From NCBI GenBank assembly GCA_030612605.1, contig JAUWNO010000084.1, positions 1 to 8,176 of the forward strand: a DNA stretch of 8,176 bases, read 5' to 3'. The DNA is from Armatimonadota bacterium. GTDB taxonomy: Bacteria > Cloacimonadota > Cloacimonadia > Cloacimonadales > TCS61. Below the pieces are notes generated by a model. It was not told the origin of the DNA, ran no database searches, and worked only from the letters and a program-made list of their open reading frames with translations. Every line of letters begins with the position of its first letter. Position 1 is the first letter of the stretch. The position numbers were made by a program, and so were the translations under genes. Below are positions 5,593-8,176 of this stretch, one piece after another.

Positions 5593-6782
5593 ATTTTCTT
5601 AAATTTACTTTTAATAAATGCTTTTGCGATTCCCAGAACTAATTTAGGATCATCTTTAATTGCTTCTGTAAATAGTTCTTTCAAAGTTAATTTTTCTGGA
5701 GGAAGCTTTTTGCAAAAGGCAACGATACTATTGAACTTTTCGTCTTTCATGCCAAAGAATTTATTTTTGATAGCGAACATTAAACTCTGATTTTTCCCGA
5801 TTCGTTTGTTCCATTCTTTCCTGTATTTTTTCAGAAATTTCTGGCTGTAATTTTGTTTTTTAATCGCTTCTGCAGCTACTTTTCCGGCAATGCTTCCAGC
5901 GATCATTCCCTGCACAATTCCACCGCCAGTGATGGGATTTACCTGCCGGGCAGCATCACCAACCAACATAATATTATCTCTCACAATCTCTTTCAATGTA
6001 TCAGCAGTGGGAACTCCGCCGTAAACCGTGTAGATTATTTTCGCTTTCGGGAAATTCCTTTCTACAAATTCATCGAGGTATTCCTTTGGTCCTTTCTTAT
6101 GAGCCAAATGACCGGACAAACCAATGCCCACATTTGCAGTTGTATCAGATTTTGGAAAAATCCAGAGATAACCGCCGGGTGAGACTTTTTCGCCAAAATA
6201 AAAATCGCAGGAACCTTTATCTATCTTCATTCCAGCTAATGTATATTGCACGCAAGTATCAATATCTTCCAATTTTACTTTCGTGTCTATTCCTGCCCAT
6301 CTTCCCACGCGGGATTCGACTCCATCTGCACCAATAACAATATTGCATTTTACTGTTTTGATCTCATTCAGGTATTTATATTTTACTCCAACTATTCTAT
6401 TGTTTTCCCAAATAAGATCGATAGCATCTGCTTTTGTGATAAGATCGGCTCCAAATTTACATGCCAGGGAACAAAGTTCCGCATCAAAAACACGTCTTTC
6501 CAGCACATAACCTGTTCCGTTATTAAGCATGTGTGCTTCGTTTCCATCTGGCGAGTGAAGCCTGGCAACCTCTATCGTAGATGCTATCCAGCGTTCATCA
6601 ATTTCTATGAAGGGAGCAATTCCTTTATGAGAGACACCTTCTGCACAACGAACCGGAATACCTGGTTCGCGATCACGTTCCAAAACAAGAACAGAAGCTC
6701 CGTTTTCTGCAGCAAACCTGGCAGCAACGCTTCCTGCAGGTCCTGCCCCAATAACCACCACATCATATCTGTCTTTTAACAT
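5589..6782 (-). CDS. Geranylgeranyl reductase family FAD-dependent oxidoreductase
   Basis: Members of this family saturate isoprenyl chains in archaeal ether lipids, chlorophyll phytyl, dolichols or menaquinone. The 397-residue length is normal. Features seen: N-terminal FAD Rossmann motif VVVIGAGPAGS (8-18) with acidic E35 closing the fold, PVRCAEGVS (43-51) at the site where the family has its conserved Cys and Glu, GADGVESRVG (151-160), SPGGYLWIFPK (201-211) with the family YxWxFPK, and GDAARQVNPITGGGI (275-289), the second FAD motif. No membrane helix is evident; a peripheral membrane role is likely. GAGG at 6793-6790 sits seven bases before the ATG. The start overlaps the ferredoxin gene by 7 bp and the end overlaps the lipid kinase start by 4 bp. 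The ferredoxin is the obvious electron donor. The substrate is unknown. Confidence 0.93.
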   Translation of the reverse strand: MLKDRYDVVVIGAGPAGSVAARFAAENGASVLVLERDREPGIPVRCAEGVSHKGIAPFIEIDERWIASTIEVARLHSPDGNEAHMLNNGTGYVLERRVFDAELCSLACKFGADLITKADAIDLIWENNRIVGVKYKYLNEIKTVKCNIVIGADGVESRVGRWAGIDTKVKLEDIDTCVQYTLAGMKIDKGSCDFYFGEKVSPGGYLWIFPKSDTTANVGIGLSGHLAHKKGPKEYLDEFVERNFPKAKIIYTVYGGVPTADTLKEIVRDNIMLVGDAARQVNPITGGGIVQGMIAGSIAGKVAAEAIKKQNYSQKFLKKYRKEWNKRIGKNQSLMFAIKNKFFGMKDEKFNSIVAFCKKLPPEKLTLKELFTEAIKDDPKLVLGIAKAFIKSKFKKI

Positions 6783-6949
6783 TGCTCATCCTCGATTGCT
6801 TTTATGGGACAAACCTTCAAGCAGTTCATGCATTTAGTACATTTTTCATTGTCGATTGTTACTTTGAATTCTGAGACAATAATGGCATCAGTAGGACAGA
6901 CAGCCACGCAGGTTCCGCAAATATCACAAAGATCATGATTTATTTTCAT
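6776..6949 (-). CDS. 2x[4Fe-4S] ferredoxin, 57 residues
   Basis: This short gene encodes a bacterial-type ferredoxin carrying two [4Fe-4S] clusters. The first motif is CDICGTCVAVCP (residues 8-19) and the second CTKCMNCLKVCP (37-48), each with the CxxCxxCxxxCP spacing. The length is typical of the smallest two-cluster ferredoxins. GGAG at 6958-6955 lies five bases before the ATG. The last codons overlap the reductase start (ATG at 6782) by 7 bp, so it is the first gene of a coupled ferredoxin-reductase-kinase operon. A ferredoxin gene next to a geranylgeranyl reductase gene is known from Methanosarcina, where the ferredoxin supplies electrons for chain saturation; the same role here is inference. 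A general redox role cannot be excluded. Confidence 0.95.
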   Translation of the reverse strand: MKINHDLCDICGTCVAVCPTDAIIVSEFKVTIDNEKCTKCMNCLKVCPIKAIEDEQC

Positions 6950-6969
6950 TTATGCTCCATTTATTATCC

Positions 6970-6993
6970 ACGAATCACACGAATTTTACGAAT
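6970..6993. repeat. Three ACGAAT copies at 9-bp spacing
   Basis: ACGAAT occurs at 6970, 6979 and 6988, exactly nine bases apart, ending 19 bp downstream of the ferredoxin ribosome site in genome coordinates, that is upstream in transcription. It could be operator-like, but similar 9-10 bp spaced runs at 4685-4710 and 4863-4887 suggest a dispersed intergenic repeat instead. Confidence 0.65.
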
Positions 6994-7026
6994 TTATTTT
7001 TATTCAATATATCTAACTCACCCTAA

Positions 7027-7047
7027 CCCTCTCTTGGAAAGAGAGGG
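7027..7047. repeat. Perfect 9-bp hairpin
   Basis: CCCTCTCTT (7027-7035), loop GGA, then AAGAGAGGG (7039-7047). Arms are fully complementary. On the minus strand TTAGGGTGAG follows, so it lacks the T run of an intrinsic terminator. It is another member of the hairpin class seen in the other gaps, again with a 3-base GGA loop, as at 3668-3692. Confidence 0.8.
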
Positions 7048-7273
7048 AACTAAAGGAAAAAATGAATTTTTTCTTTTTATACTTCTTCCTACTTTTCTTA
7101 TGTTCCTTCTCTTTGGAATAACTTTTATATTCTCATCAAAAAGAGAAGGACAGCAGGATGAGTTTGACAGGAAGACCAGCTTATTACTCTGATTTTTTGT
7201 AAAATTTGTCTATTGCAATCCATATCTGTTTTCCCTCCAGCAAGTTAGATGACAGAAAATGAAGTGGAAAATA

Positions 7274-8176
7274 TTAATAATCAACTTGGGGAATTTCTCG
7301 GGGACCAGTTCTCTTGGCTCTCTTGGAAAAAATATCAAAACCGGTAATTCCAAAATAGAACATCACCGTTTTCTCTCTTACTCCGTGTTTGTTTTTATCT
7401 CCTCTCAAGAGATAATTTATGCCAATATCAATTTTCTTTCCCGAAGATTTCAGAGGTATTGAGCCGCCGAAACTAATAGATTTCTCATCGATTTTTTTAT
7501 CATTTTTTTCAAACGGCAACACACGATAATGACCACCACATCTTAACGGAATTCTCTCATACCATTGTCCATATCCGCTGAGCGGGTCGTATGCTAATCC
7601 GAGAGCTAATCTATAGGTATTTTCATTATATATTGCCGTGTTTTCCCAGAGTTCATAATTTGCATCAAAAGATACTTTAAATTTTTCCATGAATTTCCAG
7701 GTGATTCCTGTGGAAATTTTCTGTGGAATTTCATATATCGTTTCATCTTCCAAATCCAGAGTATCTGCAATATCAGGAGATTTATAAATAGTTTCTCCCT
7801 CCAGATCTGCGGCTGAAGAATAAAATGTACCCAGAGAAAGATTTCCGATCTTCTTATTTATGCCAAACGAAAAACCAGCATTTCTGAATCTTTTTTCAAC
7901 TTCATATTTCGGACTGTAAATATCATCAAAATCCTGTTCCCAATATCGAACCCTGTGTCCTAAATAATAATCCAGGGAAAGACCTGCATTCATAAAAGGA
8001 TTTTTATAAGCATAGATAAGTTCTGCTTTAAAAATACTCGAATTTATCCTATTAATCTCAGTGTATTCATAACCTTCCCAAACACCGGGTTTTTCATTTT
8101 CAATATTGCCGGAAGAAAAAGAATTGAAATTAAAAGCAAATTTATGGTTTGAGATGGGAACAGCGAAATTAAAATA
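7274..8176 (-). CDS. Outer-membrane beta-barrel protein, OmpP1/FadL-like, 5' end beyond window
   Basis: The frame is open from the right edge to TAA at 7276-7274, so 300 C-terminal residues are visible and the signal peptide and N-terminal strands are missing. An internal ATG at 7993 is not the start because the frame continues upstream with the same barrel character. Alternating polar/hydrophobic strands with aromatic girdles recur, for example KFKVSFDANYELW, YRLALGLAYDP, KSISFGGSIPL and KKIDIGINYLLRG. The order of closing strands resembles FadL/OmpP1 transporters, which pass hydrophobic compounds across the outer membrane. After the last strand (TVMFYFGITGFDIF) comes a basic tail ending REIPQVDY, so the barrel end is followed by a short extension. 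Substrate unknown; family assignment rests on pattern, not on a decisive motif. Confidence 0.75.
   Translation of the reverse strand, partial: YFNFAVPISNHKFAFNFNSFSSGNIENEKPGVWEGYEYTEINRINSSIFKAELIYAYKNPFMNAGLSLDYYLGHRVRYWEQDFDDIYSPKYEVEKRFRNAGFSFGINKKIGNLSLGTFYSSAADLEGETIYKSPDIADTLDLEDETIYEIPQKISTGITWKFMEKFKVSFDANYELWENTAIYNENTYRLALGLAYDPLSGYGQWYERIPLRCGGHYRVLPFEKNDKKIDEKSISFGGSIPLKSSGKKIDIGINYLLRGDKNKHGVREKTVMFYFGITGFDIFSKRAKRTGPREIPQVDY

Larger units (their letters stand above)
6950..7273. other. Gap between the outer-membrane protein and ferredoxin genes
   Basis: No gene is supported. The region holds the ferredoxin ribosome site, a three-copy 9-bp repeat (6970-6993) and a perfect hairpin (7027-7047). 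The rest, about 7050-7273, is A+T-rich DNA without visible motifs. A plus-strand 85-codon frame at 6935-7192 translates the hairpin and flanking low-complexity DNA. It has no family signature and overlaps the ferredoxin start, so it is not called. No convincing promoter for the ferredoxin operon was found. Confidence 0.75.

Noticed and set aside
6246..6779. Plus-strand 177-codon open frame
   Set aside because: It is antisense to the reductase gene, whose FAD motifs are intact; the antisense product has no motif.
6935..7192. Plus-strand 85-codon open frame
   Set aside because: It overlaps the ferredoxin start, translates a hairpin repeat and low-complexity DNA, and is on the strand opposite to every real gene.
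7991..7993. ATG at 7993 as the true start of the outer-membrane protein
   Set aside because: The frame remains open to the window edge with barrel-like sequence, and no signal peptide follows this ATG.

Overview
The window looks like chromosomal DNA from an A+T-rich Gram-negative bacterium. The best guess is an uncultured FCB-group lineage such as Candidatus Cloacimonadota. The clues are a rod-shape locus (mreB, mreC), an outer-membrane beta-barrel gene, a eukaryote-type UDP-sugar pyrophosphorylase and gaps packed with short palindromic and heptamer-period repeats. This placement is an inference, not a measurement. TGA ends mreB, the pyrophosphorylase gene and the reductase gene, so it is read as stop.

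Every supported gene lies on the minus strand, so transcription runs from high to low coordinates. In that order they are: the C-terminal 300 residues of an OmpP1/FadL-like outer-membrane protein (8176-7274, cut by the window edge); a 324-bp gap; a 57-residue 2x[4Fe-4S] ferredoxin (6949-6776); a geranylgeranyl-reductase-family flavoprotein (6782-5589); a dolichol-kinase-family membrane protein (5592-4984); a 321-bp repeat-filled gap; a DPM1/GtrB-like family 2 glycosyltransferase (4662-3730); a 201-bp repeat-filled gap; a UDP-sugar pyrophosphorylase (3528-2131); a 491-bp gap of repeats ending in the mreB promoter region; mreB (1639-602); and the first two thirds of mreC (599-1, cut by the edge).

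The ferredoxin, reductase and lipid kinase genes overlap by 7 and 4 bp and are almost certainly one translationally coupled operon. With the glycosyltransferase and pyrophosphorylase just downstream, the five genes fit a route in which an isoprenoid alcohol is saturated, phosphorylated and loaded with a sugar from a UDP-sugar. That would be a bacterial counterpart of dolichyl-phosphate-sugar synthesis. An alternative is that the reductase works on archaeal-type ether lipids or a quinone side chain. mreBC, which organises cell-wall growth, has its own promoter-like sequence and is probably a separate unit.

The three larger gaps and the short gap at 3529-3729 each hold different repeats: perfect or near-perfect hairpins, heptamer tandems, and A/C/G-rich runs with about 9-bp spacing. 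One tandem repeat has run into the 3' end of the pyrophosphorylase gene and encodes its last residues. No tRNA, rRNA, CRISPR array, transposase or clear rho-independent terminator was seen.
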